Shown here: positions 38,408-46,892 of the stretch, piece after piece | How the letters are laid out: every line of letters begins with the position of its first letter | How positions within the stretch are numbered: the first letter of the stretch is position 1 | From: Chloropicon primus | Lineage: Eukaryota > Chlorophyta > Chloropicophyceae > Chloropicales > Chloropicaceae | Assembly (NCBI GenBank): GCA_023205875.1 | Contig: CP060761.1 | Location: 62,001-126,000 of the forward strand | DNA length: 64,000 nt | Reading direction: 5' to 3' | Program-made: the position numbers and the translations under genes | Notes under the pieces: model-generated | The model's input: the letters and a program-made list of their open reading frames with translations, nothing else | What the model was told of the DNA's origin: nothing | The model's database searches: none

Positions 38408-39328
38408 ATGGGGATGGCGTTGAGGTGCTCGGCGCGGAGGGGGGGAGTGCGCTGTGGGAATGCGTCGTCGTCCTCGGCCTCCTCAGACTCGTCCTCATTT
38501 TCGTCGCAAGCGTCCGCTCGGAGGACGAGACGGGCGGGGACCAGCAACGGGAGAGGCCGGGCCAAGACGACGACCTTGGCGCTGGGAGGAGGATCGTCGT
38601 CGTCCTCCTCCAGCCTCTTGGCGTTGCACGAAACAGTGTTGTTCTTGGCCGATGCGAGTGCCCCCACGTCGACGGAGGCCGAGAACGAGGAGTTGAGGAG
38701 GAAGCTGGCTGAGCTCACGGAGGAGCTGGCCAAGGCGAATTCCCAGGCGAGCGAGGCCCTGCCGACCACCGGAACGACGGACCCCGTCGTGGAGACGGTG
38801 CAGAACAGCGTCGACGGTGGCGACGTTGCCGCGAAGGCAGCGGACGCTCTGCAGGGCGTGGAAAGGGTCGCGGGCTCGGAACAGATCGTCCTGTCTGTCC
38901 TGACGACGCTGGCCTTCGCCCTGCTGTTCGTCCTCACGTTGGGGGTAGGCTTCCTCAGCTACAAGAGCTGGCAGGACGACAAGAACTCGAAGAGCGAGGC
39001 CACGGGGCTGCAGAGCTCGCTGGGTCTGGGCGCCAAGCCCGGCAAGGGGGAGGCGGGCAAGCCGGTCTTGTCCAAGGTGGGGAAAGGGTTTGCGAAAGGA
39101 GGTGGCCGCACCACGGGCACCGGGGTGAGCACGAGGGCCGCGGGAAGCAACAAGGACCTGAAGGACCTGCAGAAGCAAGCAGAAGCGGCCATCAGTCTCC
39201 CCGAAGGCTGGAAGGCTTACACGGACAAGGAGAGCGGGCGGGAGTACTACTACAACGAGGCGAAGGACCAGACGCAGTGGGACAGGCCGGAGAGCGGGGC
39301 ACAAGCTTTGAAGGTGCCAAAATCATAA
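38408..39328 (+). CDS. Single-pass membrane protein with C-terminal WW domain, probably organelle-targeted
   Basis: 306 residues from the first ATG (38408; a second ATG lies two codons on). Residues 1-~75 are rich in Ser, Ala and Arg and almost free of acids (MGMALRCSARRGG..), as in plastid transit peptides. Then a short Glu/Lys-rich helix (ENEELRRKLAELTEELAKA), a strong membrane helix (~160-184, VLSVLTTLAFALLFVLTLGVGF), a Gly/Lys/Ser linker, and a WW domain at ~264-295 (LPEGWKAY..GREYYYN..TQWDRP) with both signature tryptophans and the YYY block. WW domains bind proline-rich peptides. Targeting is inferred from composition; no specific family was recognised. Its stop lies 51 bp from the stop of the converging ATG16-like gene. 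Confidence 0.75.
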   Translation: MGMALRCSARRGGVRCGNASSSSASSDSSSFSSQASARRTRRAGTSNGRGRAKTTTLALGGGSSSSSSSLLALHETVLFLADASAPTSTEAENEELRRKLAELTEELAKANSQASEALPTTGTTDPVVETVQNSVDGGDVAAKAADALQGVERVAGSEQIVLSVLTTLAFALLFVLTLGVGFLSYKSWQDDKNSKSEATGLQSSLGLGAKPGKGEAGKPVLSKVGKGFAKGGGRTTGTGVSTRAAGSNKDLKDLQKQAEAAISLPEGWKAYTDKESGREYYYNEAKDQTQWDRPESGAQALKVPKS

Positions 39329-39379
39329 TCATTTGCGTGCTATATATATCTCGTATCCATGTAAGTCTTCTAGTTCTCC

Positions 39380-41026
39380 CTAGTCCCAAACGATGACGTC
39401 TCCCTTCTGATCCGCGCTCGCCAGCATGGCCGAGGAAGGGGACCAGGCGCAAGCCAGGACCCCGTTCTTGTGCTTCTTGAGCTCGTGCTCCAAGCCGCCA
39501 GTCCTCACGCTCCACATGTAGATGCTTCCGTTGTTCGAACCGCAAGCCACGGTCGAGTCGTCCGGACTGATGCAGGGGACCACCTTGTTGCCCCCGCACC
39601 TGAGCCCCGGATTCTCCAACACCTGGACGGTCTCAAAGTTGACCAAATCCACGACCTTGATCGTGTTGTCCTTCCCCGCGCTCACCAGGTACCTGTCGCT
39701 CATGGGGGACGTGACGACCGAGGAGACCTGAGACGTGTGAAGCTGAGAGAGTTGCTTCTCGAGGGAGCCCGTTCTGAAGTCCCACACCCGGACAGAGCCG
39801 TCAAAGTGGCCAGAATAGACGAAGGACCCGTTCTGGCTCATGGCCACGCTGAAGCAGGTGCTCCCGCACGCGATGTTCTGGACGCAGTAGCCCTTGTTGA
39901 GGTCCCAAATCCTTATGGTTCGGTCCTGCCCACCCGAGACGCACTTCTTGCTCTCGCTGGACGCAAAGGACACCGAGTGCACCTTGTCCCTGTGGCCCGT
40001 CAGGGTGTGCTTGCACCTGCCCGACTCGACGCTCCACATCCTCAGGGCCCCGTCCGCTCCTGCCGCTACAACAAAGTTGTCGTCCGGAGTGAACTTCACG
40101 TCCAAAATGCTACCCAGCGCTCCCCGCAGAGTCGAGGAACAGCTCCCCTTCTTCGGCTCCCAGAGCTTCACGATCTGGTCCGCCCCACCCGTCGCGAGAA
40201 GGGTCCCCTTGTTGCTGAAGCAAGCCGCGTGGACAAACCCCTCGTGGGTGTCCGAGAGGACGTGCTTCACGGACTTGGGGAGGTAACCTCCCCCGAACTC
40301 CGCCGCGTCGAGGCCCTCCCAGTCCCCTCCCAGTCCCCCTCCCTGGGCCCCTTGGCTCATCTTTCTCATGGCCTGCAGGTTCGCGTTGGACACCACGTTG
40401 TCGTAGTAGTCGTTCGCGGCGTTCATCCTCTCCGCCTCCTTCTCCTTCATCTCCAAGAGCATGTCCACGAGCTTGCGGTTCTCCACCTTGACGTCGCCAA
40501 TCTGCTTCTCCAACCCTTGCTTCTCCTCGGATATCGTGTCAAGCTCCACGTGGAGCACCCTGCAGTTGTTCTTCTCGTCCTCCAGCTGCTGCAGCAGCTC
40601 CTTGTTCCTGGCTCCCAGCTCGCTTATCGTCAAGTGAAGCTTCTCGTTCTCGGTCGTGCTCTTGTCGAACTCCTCCCGCAGCACCGTGATTTCGGACACC
40701 TTGGCCGCGAGCTCCTGGGCTATCCGCGCGTTCTCCTTGTAGCTCTGCATGACCTCCTCCCCGAGCTCCGCGTTCCTCGTCGTCAGCTGCTCCGCCAGGG
40801 CGGCCTTGCCCTCGTTGTCATCCTTGTCGAGAAGCTCCCTCTTGAGCGTGTCCTTCTCCTCCGCGAGAGCCTTCGTCCTCTTGTCGAACGCGGAAACCTC
40901 CCTCCGGAGCCTCGCCTTCTCCTGCAAAACAACCAGGTACGACTCCACCACCGGGCGAAGCGCGTCCACCTCCAAGGCGTTCCGCTTCTTCAGCCCCGAC
41001 AGCAACAACGTCTCCAACTCCGTCAT
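39380..41026 (-). CDS. ATG16: ATG16-like autophagy protein (coiled coil + WD40 propeller)
   Basis: 548 residues, single exon, ATG at 41026. Residues ~1-30 form an amphipathic helix where ATG5 binds in the family; ~35-215 is coiled coil ending in the ATG16 signature region (KLVDMLLEMKEKEAERMNAA, compare the plant form LVDRWMLEKMQDAERLNEAN). From ~255 to the end come seven WD40 blades (ATGGADQIVKLWEP, VAAGADGALRMWS, VSGGQDRTIRIWDL, YSGHFDGSVRVWDF, VSAGKDNTIKVVDL, ACGSNNGSIYMWS, ASADQKGDVIVWD). ATG16 holds ATG12-ATG5 on the phagophore and directs ATG8 lipidation. The WD40 part is present, as in plants and animals and unlike yeast. Confidence 0.85.
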   Translation of the reverse strand: MTELETLLLSGLKKRNALEVDALRPVVESYLVVLQEKARLRREVSAFDKRTKALAEEKDTLKRELLDKDDNEGKAALAEQLTTRNAELGEEVMQSYKENARIAQELAAKVSEITVLREEFDKSTTENEKLHLTISELGARNKELLQQLEDEKNNCRVLHVELDTISEEKQGLEKQIGDVKVENRKLVDMLLEMKEKEAERMNAANDYYDNVVSNANLQAMRKMSQGAQGGGLGGDWEGLDAAEFGGGYLPKSVKHVLSDTHEGFVHAACFSNKGTLLATGGADQIVKLWEPKKGSCSSTLRGALGSILDVKFTPDDNFVVAAGADGALRMWSVESGRCKHTLTGHRDKVHSVSFASSESKKCVSGGQDRTIRIWDLNKGYCVQNIACGSTCFSVAMSQNGSFVYSGHFDGSVRVWDFRTGSLEKQLSQLHTSQVSSVVTSPMSDRYLVSAGKDNTIKVVDLVNFETVQVLENPGLRCGGNKVVPCISPDDSTVACGSNNGSIYMWSVRTGGLEHELKKHKNGVLACAWSPSSAMLASADQKGDVIVWD

Positions 41027-41377
41027 CCCTCCCCTCCTCCCTGTGTCTCTTCCTCCTCACCACTGCGCCGTTCTTTTTCGAAAGCTGGAGGCTTCTCTTC
41101 TCTCCTCCCGCCCTTCTCTGGCGGGAAAAAAAAAGGGAAGGAAGGGGAAGGAAGGGTGTGCGGTGCATCGGACTTGAATCGGTTCAGTCCACTCCACTCC
41201 ACGTCACTGGGGGAGAATCTGTTCGTGATCGGCTCGGCTCTCGAGGAGCGAACGAACGAGCATACACAAAACAAAACAAAGCAAAATTATAATCAAGTAT
41301 TAAATATTTAATATATTTTTCTTCCCATGGGGACAGTTCTCTCCTTCCCCCACACGCACTGCTTGCTGTCCTCCCAC

Positions 41378-41533
41378 TCAGTAAAAGATCGTGAGGACCC
41401 TGTGGTGGGGATCGGAGACGTCTCTCCTCTTCTCTCCCTCCTTCCTGAGGAACCAGTCCAGCTCGATGCTCATCGGGACCACACTCGCAGTCCTTGAAGG
41501 TCCTCCACTCCCAACGTCGATCGTCGTTTCCAT
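41378..41533 (-). CDS. Possible 51-codon small reading frame in the duplicated flank
   Basis: From an ATG at 41533 to TGA at 41378 the minus strand reads 51 codons with a balanced composition (METTIDVGSG.., then SIELDWFLRKEGEKRRDV, ending LTIFY). The duplicate at ~47,343-47,498 keeps the frame open with one Arg-to-Ser change near the end. It could be a small protein, a leftover terminal exon, or chance conservation in a very recent duplicate. Nothing recognisable. Confidence 0.2.
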   Translation of the reverse strand: METTIDVGSGGPSRTASVVPMSIELDWFLRKEGEKRRDVSDPHHRVLTIFY

Positions 41534-41652
41534 TGACCAAAGCACTCATCTTTCTCGAACCCAGGACAGGAGGAGGTTCCCTCCCTATCCTCGTCTCTCT
41601 CCTTGCCCAACTCCCGTCCCTGTCTCTCCTCCCGAGGCCTCTCCTCTCCTCT

Positions 41653-41776
41653 CCTCTCCTCTGCCCGGGCGTTAACTCTCGGATTGCCAAGATTTTTCGA
41701 GGAGAATTCCCGAGTGCTGTGGTTAATTCCGTGGCTAATGGATAAGCCGAGAGTTAACGCCCGGGCAGAGGAGAGG
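41653..41776. repeat. Perfect 30-bp inverted repeat, 64-nt spacer (copy 1)
   Basis: Left arm 41653-41682 and right arm 41747-41776 are exact reverse complements (core GCCCGGGCGTTAACTCTCGG). The spacer 41683-41746 is AT-richer. The whole lies ~270 bp before the ATG at 42048. It could form a long hairpin or cruciform, be the ends of a very small non-autonomous element, or be paired protein-binding sites. No clear target-site duplication was seen. Confidence 0.85.
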
Positions 41777-42047
41777 GGAGGAGGGCGACCACCAGAGGGA
41801 GAGGGAGGGGACGAGGGGACGAGAACGCGTCCACGACAACGCAACGAAACGACACGACGCGCAGGAAGGGAACCCCTCCGTCGAAAGCGCTTTTCTCTTC
41901 GTGAAGGGAAACGGAACGGAACGGAGAGGAGGGAGGGAGAGAGGGAAAGGCGGCGGGGACGAAGAGAGAAGCGACGTGAGCAGAAGGCGCTCGGTGGTTG
42001 ACCGCTGCGGAGCCGAACAACAACAACAACAACTGAAAAAATAAAAA

Positions 42048-45000
42048 ATGAAAAAGAACGTCGAGTGGTTGTGCGTTTGGCTGGCCGTGGTGGTGGTGGT
42101 GGCCGCCGCCACGCCTGTGTACGGCCAGAGGTGGGGGAGGCCCCACAGCTACGGAAGGTCCAAGGCGAGCACCGTTGGGAGCAGCGGTATTGGCATCGCG
42201 AGCGAAACAAGCAAGGCGGAAGTCGACGGCAGCGGCACCTTCATGGCCTCCGCTGAGGCCGACGCCGGAGACACCAAAGCAAAGGTCATGGCGATGACCA
42301 CCGATGGCGCTGCTCAAGGCAGCAGCACCGCCTCCATGAGTGGTGCGGGTGAGATGGTCATGACCGAGGTTTCTGGTGACGGAATGTTGACGGGCGAAGC
42401 AAAAGGTTCGTCGTCCACCGCAAGTGCTACGGCTGACGGCGGGGACGACAATGACCTCCGCGCTTCGGCTGTCGGCTCGGGGAACACCGTCTCTACTGTT
42501 GTTGAGGATGCTGACATGAATCACGTTGAAGCCGTGGCTCATGGTGACGGCAATACAGTGACTGCAACTGCTGAGTTTGGTGCTGAAATGAATCGTGTTG
42601 GTGCCGCGGCTCGCGGTGATCGCAATGAAGTGGAGGCTTTTGCTGGGTTTACTGCTGACATGAATCGTGTTGGTGCCGTGGCTCGTGGTGATGACAACAC
42701 AGTGATGGCTTCAGCTTCTGAGACTGCTACCATGAATCGTGTTGGTGCCGCGGCTCGCGGTGAGAACAACACAGTGATTGCTGGTGCTGTTGAGGATGCG
42801 GAGGACAATCGTGTTGGTGCCGTGGCTCGTGGTGATCGCAATGAAGTGGAGGCTTCTGCTGAGGCTGGTGTTGGCATGAATCGTGTTGGTGCCGTGGCTC
42901 GCGGTGATGACAATATGGTGATGGCTGTTGCTGAGGGTGCTGACATGAATCGTGTTGATGCCGTCGCTCGTGGTGATGACAATATGGTGATGGCTGTTGC
43001 TGAATTTGCTGACATGAATCGTGTTGATGCCGTCGCTCGTGGTGATGACAATATGGTGATGGCTGTTGCTGAATTTGCTGACATGAATCGTGTTGGTGCC
43101 GCGGCTCGTGGTGACAACAATACAGTGGAGGCTTTTGCTGAGTTTGCTGACATGAATCGTGTTGATGCCGTGGCTCGTGGTGATGACAACACAGTGATTG
43201 CTGAGGCTGTTGAGGATGCGGACGACAATCGTGTTGGTGCCGTGGCTCGTGGTGAGAACAACACAGTGATTGCTGGTGCTGAAGGTGCTGACATGAATCG
43301 TGTTGGTGCCGTGGCTCGTGGTGATGACAACACAGTGAATGCTGGTGCTTTTGAGGATGCGGACGACAATCGTGTTGATGCCGTGGCTCGTGGTGATGAC
43401 AACACAGTGATTGCTGAGGCTTCTGAGGGTGCGGACGACAATCGTGTTGGTGCCGCGGCTCGTGGTGATGACAACACAGTGATTGCTGAGGCTTCTGCTG
43501 AATTTGCTGACATGAATCGTGTTGGTGCCGTGGCTCGTGGTGATGACAACACAGTGACTGCAACTGCTGAATTTGCTGACATGAATCGTGTTGGTGCCGT
43601 GGCTCGTGGTGATGACAACACAGTGAATGCTGGTGCTCAATTTGCTGACATGAATCGTGTTGATGCCGTCGCTCGTGGTGATGACAATATGGTGATGGCT
43701 GTTGCTGAATTTGCTGACATGAATCGTGTTGGTGCCGCGGCTCGTGGTGACAACAATACAGTGGAGGCTTTTGCTGAGTTTGCTGACATGAATCGTGTTG
43801 ATGCCGTGGCTCGTGGTGATGACAACACAGTGATTGCTGAGGCTGTTGAGGATGCGGACGACAATCGTGTTGGTGCCGTGGCTCGTGGTGAGAACAACAC
43901 AGTGATTGCTGGTGCTGAAGGTGCTGACATGAATCGTGTTGGTGCCGTGGCTCGTGGTGATGACAACACAGTGAATGCTGGTGCTTTTGAGGATGCGGAC
44001 GACAATCGTGTTGGTGCCGTGGCTCGTGGTGAGAACAACACAGTGATTGCTGGTGCTGAAGGTGAAGCTGACATGAATCGTGTTGGTGCCGTGGCTCGTG
44101 GTGATGGCAATGAAGTGGAGGCTTTTGCTGAGTCTGGTGCTGACATGAATCGTGTTGATGCCGTGGCTCGTGGTGAGGGCAACACAGTGGAGGCTGAAGC
44201 TCTATGGGATGCTACCATGAATGATGTTGATGCCGTGGCTCGTGGTGATGACAATATGGTGATGGCTGTTGCTGAATTTGCTGACATGAATCGTGTTGAT
44301 GCCGTCGCTCGTGGTGATGACAATATGGTGATGGCTGTTGCTGAATTTGCTGACATGAATCGTGTTGATGCCGTCGCTCGTGGTGATGACAATATGGTGA
44401 TGGCTGTTGCTGAATTTGCTGACATGAATCGTGTTGATGCCGTCGCTCGTGGTGATGACAATATGGTGATGGCTGTTGCTGAAGGTGCTGACATGAATCG
44501 TGTTGGTGCCGCGGCTCGTGGCGATCGCAATGAAGTGGAGGCTTTTGCTGAGTCTGGTGCTGAAATGAATCGTGTTGATGCCGTGGCTCGTGGTGATGAC
44601 AACACAGTGATTGCTGAGGCTTTTGAGGGTGCGGACGACAATCGTGTTGGTGCCGTGGCTCGTGGTGATGACAATACAGTGACTGCAACTGCTGAGTTTC
44701 GTGCTAACATGAATCGTGTTGGTGCCGTGGCTCGTGGTGATGACAACACAGTGAATGCTGGTGCTCAATCTGCTGACATGAATCGCGTTGATGCCGTGGC
44801 TCGTGGTGAGAACAACACAGTTGTTGCTGGTGCTGTTGTAGATTCCTTTGGCAATCGTGTTGGTGCCGCGGCTCGCGGTGATGACAATATGGTGATGGCT
44901 TTGGCTATTGAGGGTGCGGACGACAATCGTGTTGGTGCCGTGGCTCGCGGTGATGACAATATGGTGATGGCTTTGGCTGTTGACGATGCGGACGACAATC

Positions 45001-46892
45001 GTGTTGGTGCCGTGGCTCGTGGTGATGACAACACAGTGAATGCTGGTGCTCAATTTGCTGACATGAATCGTGTTGGTGCCGTGGCTCGTGGTGATGGCAA
45101 CACAGTGAATGCAACTGCTGAGCCTGGTGCTGACATGAATCGTGTTGGTGCCGTGGCTCGTGGTGATGACAACACAGTGATTGCTGAGGCTATTGAGGAT
45201 GCGGACGACAATCGTGTTGGTGCCGCGGCTCGTGGTGATCGCAATGAAGTGGAGGCTTTTGCTGAGTTTGGTGCTGACATGAATCGCGTTGATGCCGTGG
45301 CTCGTGGTGAGAACAACACAGTGATTGCTGGTGCTGTTGTAGATTCCTTTGGCAATCGTGTTGGTGCCGCGGCTCGCGGTGATGACAACACAGTGAATGC
45401 TGGTGCTATTGAGGGTGCGGACGACAATCGCGTTGATGCCGTGGCTCGTGGTGATGACAACACAGTGATTGCTTTTGCTGTTGACGATGCGGACGACAAT
45501 CGTGTTGGTGCCGTGGCTCGTGGTGATGACAACACAGTGATTGCTGAGGCTGAAGGTGAAGCTGACATGAATCGTGTTGGTGCCGCGGCTCGTGGTGATC
45601 GCAATGAAGTGGAGGCTTTTGCTGAGTCTGGTGCTGACATGAATCGTGTTGATGCCGTGGCTCGTGGTGATGACAATATGGTGATGGCTGATGCTCAGGG
45701 TGCGGACGACAATCGTGTTGGTGCCGTGGCTCGTGGTGAGAACAACACAGTGATTGCTGGTGCTGAAGGTGCTGACATGAATCGTGTTGGTGCCGTGGCT
45801 CGTGGTGATGGCAATGAAGTGGAGGCTTTTGCTGAGTCTGGTGCTGACATGAATCGTGTTGATGCCGTGGCTCGTGGTGAGGGCAACACAGTGGAGGCTG
45901 AAGCTCTATGGGATGCTACCATGAATGATGTTGATGCCGTGGCTCGTGGTGATGACAATATGGTGATGGCTGTTGCTGAATTTGCTGACATGAATCGTGT
46001 TGATGCCGTCGCTCGTGGTGATGACAATATGGTGATGGCTGTTGCTGAATTTGCTGACATGAATCGTGTTGATGCCGTCGCTCGTGGTGATGACAATATG
46101 GTGATGGCTGTTGCTGAATTTGCTGACATGAATCGTGTTGATGCCGTCGCTCGTGGTGATGACAATATGGTGATGGCTGTTGCTGAAGGTGCTGACATGA
46201 ATCGTGTTGGTGCCGCGGCTCGTGGCGATCGCAATGAAGTGGAGGCTTTTGCTGAGTTTGGTGCTGAAATGAATCGTGTTGATGCCGTGGCTCGTGGTGA
46301 TGACAACACAGTGATTGCTGAGGCTTTTGAGGATGCGGACGACAATCGTGTTGGTGCCGTGGCTCGTGGTGATGACAACACAGTGATTGCTGAGGCTTCT
46401 GAGGGTGCGGACGACAATCGCGTTGATGCCGTGGCTCGTGGTGATCGCAATGAAGTGGAGGCTATTGCTGAGTTTGGTGCTGACATGAATCGCGTTGATG
46501 CCGTGGCTCGTGGAGACCGCAACGACGTGACCGTCAAGGCCAAGAAATCTGATCGCAACAGGCTCAGCGCCATGGCTCGCGGAAACCGCAACAACGTGAC
46601 CGTCAAGGCCAAGAAATCTGATCGCAACAGGCTCCGCGCCATGGCTCGCGGAAACCGCAACGACGTGACCGTCAAGGCCAAGAAATCTGATCGCAACAGG
46701 CTCAGCGCCATGGCTCGCGGAAACCGCAACGACGTGACCGTCAAGGCCAAGAAATCTGATCGCAACAGGCTCCGCGCCTTGGCTCGCGGAAACCGCAACG
46801 ACGTGACCGTCAAGGCCAAGAAAGCGGAAGGCGTGGTCAGGCCGGTCCTTGTTCGTGGTAATGGCAGGTCGAAGACAGTTAACGTGCCTTAA
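42048..46892 (+). CDS. Secreted Ala/Asn/Asp-rich 23-residue-repeat protein, copy 1 (beta-solenoid-like)
   Basis: 1,614 residues, no intron. Residues 1-26 are a signal peptide (MKKNVEWLCVWLAVVVVVAAATPVYG). A ~110-residue Ala/Ser/Gly/Met region leads into about sixty repeats of ~23 residues with two half-units: x-D-M-N-R-V-x-A-x-A-R and G-D-D-N-x-V-x-A-x-A. The spacing of Asn, Gly and alternating small/hydrophobic residues resembles curlin and other beta-solenoid repeats in which Asn stacks in ladders. There are no cysteines in the repeats. The last five units switch to SDRNRLRAMARGNRNDVTVKAKK, changing the charge from strongly acidic to strongly basic. Likely an extracellular fibre or wall component; structure and role are inferred, no named family was recognised. 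Confidence 0.8.
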   Translation: MKKNVEWLCVWLAVVVVVAAATPVYGQRWGRPHSYGRSKASTVGSSGIGIASETSKAEVDGSGTFMASAEADAGDTKAKVMAMTTDGAAQGSSTASMSGAGEMVMTEVSGDGMLTGEAKGSSSTASATADGGDDNDLRASAVGSGNTVSTVVEDADMNHVEAVAHGDGNTVTATAEFGAEMNRVGAAARGDRNEVEAFAGFTADMNRVGAVARGDDNTVMASASETATMNRVGAAARGENNTVIAGAVEDAEDNRVGAVARGDRNEVEASAEAGVGMNRVGAVARGDDNMVMAVAEGADMNRVDAVARGDDNMVMAVAEFADMNRVDAVARGDDNMVMAVAEFADMNRVGAAARGDNNTVEAFAEFADMNRVDAVARGDDNTVIAEAVEDADDNRVGAVARGENNTVIAGAEGADMNRVGAVARGDDNTVNAGAFEDADDNRVDAVARGDDNTVIAEASEGADDNRVGAAARGDDNTVIAEASAEFADMNRVGAVARGDDNTVTATAEFADMNRVGAVARGDDNTVNAGAQFADMNRVDAVARGDDNMVMAVAEFADMNRVGAAARGDNNTVEAFAEFADMNRVDAVARGDDNTVIAEAVEDADDNRVGAVARGENNTVIAGAEGADMNRVGAVARGDDNTVNAGAFEDADDNRVGAVARGENNTVIAGAEGEADMNRVGAVARGDGNEVEAFAESGADMNRVDAVARGEGNTVEAEALWDATMNDVDAVARGDDNMVMAVAEFADMNRVDAVARGDDNMVMAVAEFADMNRVDAVARGDDNMVMAVAEFADMNRVDAVARGDDNMVMAVAEGADMNRVGAAARGDRNEVEAFAESGAEMNRVDAVARGDDNTVIAEAFEGADDNRVGAVARGDDNTVTATAEFRANMNRVGAVARGDDNTVNAGAQSADMNRVDAVARGENNTVVAGAVVDSFGNRVGAAARGDDNMVMALAIEGADDNRVGAVARGDDNMVMALAVDDADDNRVGAVARGDDNTVNAGAQFADMNRVGAVARGDGNTVNATAEPGADMNRVGAVARGDDNTVIAEAIEDADDNRVGAAARGDRNEVEAFAEFGADMNRVDAVARGENNTVIAGAVVDSFGNRVGAAARGDDNTVNAGAIEGADDNRVDAVARGDDNTVIAFAVDDADDNRVGAVARGDDNTVIAEAEGEADMNRVGAAARGDRNEVEAFAESGADMNRVDAVARGDDNMVMADAQGADDNRVGAVARGENNTVIAGAEGADMNRVGAVARGDGNEVEAFAESGADMNRVDAVARGEGNTVEAEALWDATMNDVDAVARGDDNMVMAVAEFADMNRVDAVARGDDNMVMAVAEFADMNRVDAVARGDDNMVMAVAEFADMNRVDAVARGDDNMVMAVAEGADMNRVGAAARGDRNEVEAFAEFGAEMNRVDAVARGDDNTVIAEAFEDADDNRVGAVARGDDNTVIAEASEGADDNRVDAVARGDRNEVEAIAEFGADMNRVDAVARGDRNDVTVKAKKSDRNRLSAMARGNRNNVTVKAKKSDRNRLRAMARGNRNDVTVKAKKSDRNRLSAMARGNRNDVTVKAKKSDRNRLRALARGNRNDVTVKAKKAEGVVRPVLVRGNGRSKTVNVP
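42480..46500 (+). repeat. 69-bp coding repeats with a 1,704-bp block duplication
   Basis: The basic period is 69 bp (for example GCTGACATGAAT at 42940, 43009, 43078). Larger blocks are copied too: the ~0.5-kb block around 44,070-44,600, marked by the rare word CTCTATGGGATGCTACC, recurs 1,704 bp downstream at ~45,775-46,300, and ~43,100-43,330 recurs near 43,745-43,975. Codons here favour T-ending forms (GCT, GTT, GGT, AAT), unlike both ends of the same gene. Confidence 0.85.

Larger units (their letters stand above)
41027..42047. promoter_or_regulatory. Divergent region, ATG16 (-) and first solenoid gene (+)
   Basis: 1,021 bp. The left ~210 bp is the ATG16 leader side. From ~41,237 to the ATG at 42048 the sequence is repeated almost unchanged at 47,205-48,010. 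It holds an AT-rich block (~41,283-41,325), a small minus-strand reading frame (41378-41533), pyrimidine tracts, the 30-bp inverted repeat, GGAACGGAAC-type tracts and an AAC repeat in the leader just before the start. Confidence 0.6.

Noticed and set aside
41653-41776. Calling the 30-bp inverted repeat a transposon
   Set aside because: The internal part is only 64 nt, no target-site duplication is visible, and both copies are explained by the gene duplication. Kept as a repeat with unknown function.
42480-46500. Regular 69-bp repeats resembling a CRISPR-type array
   Set aside because: There are no unique spacers; the repeats are in frame in a secreted protein gene of a eukaryote.
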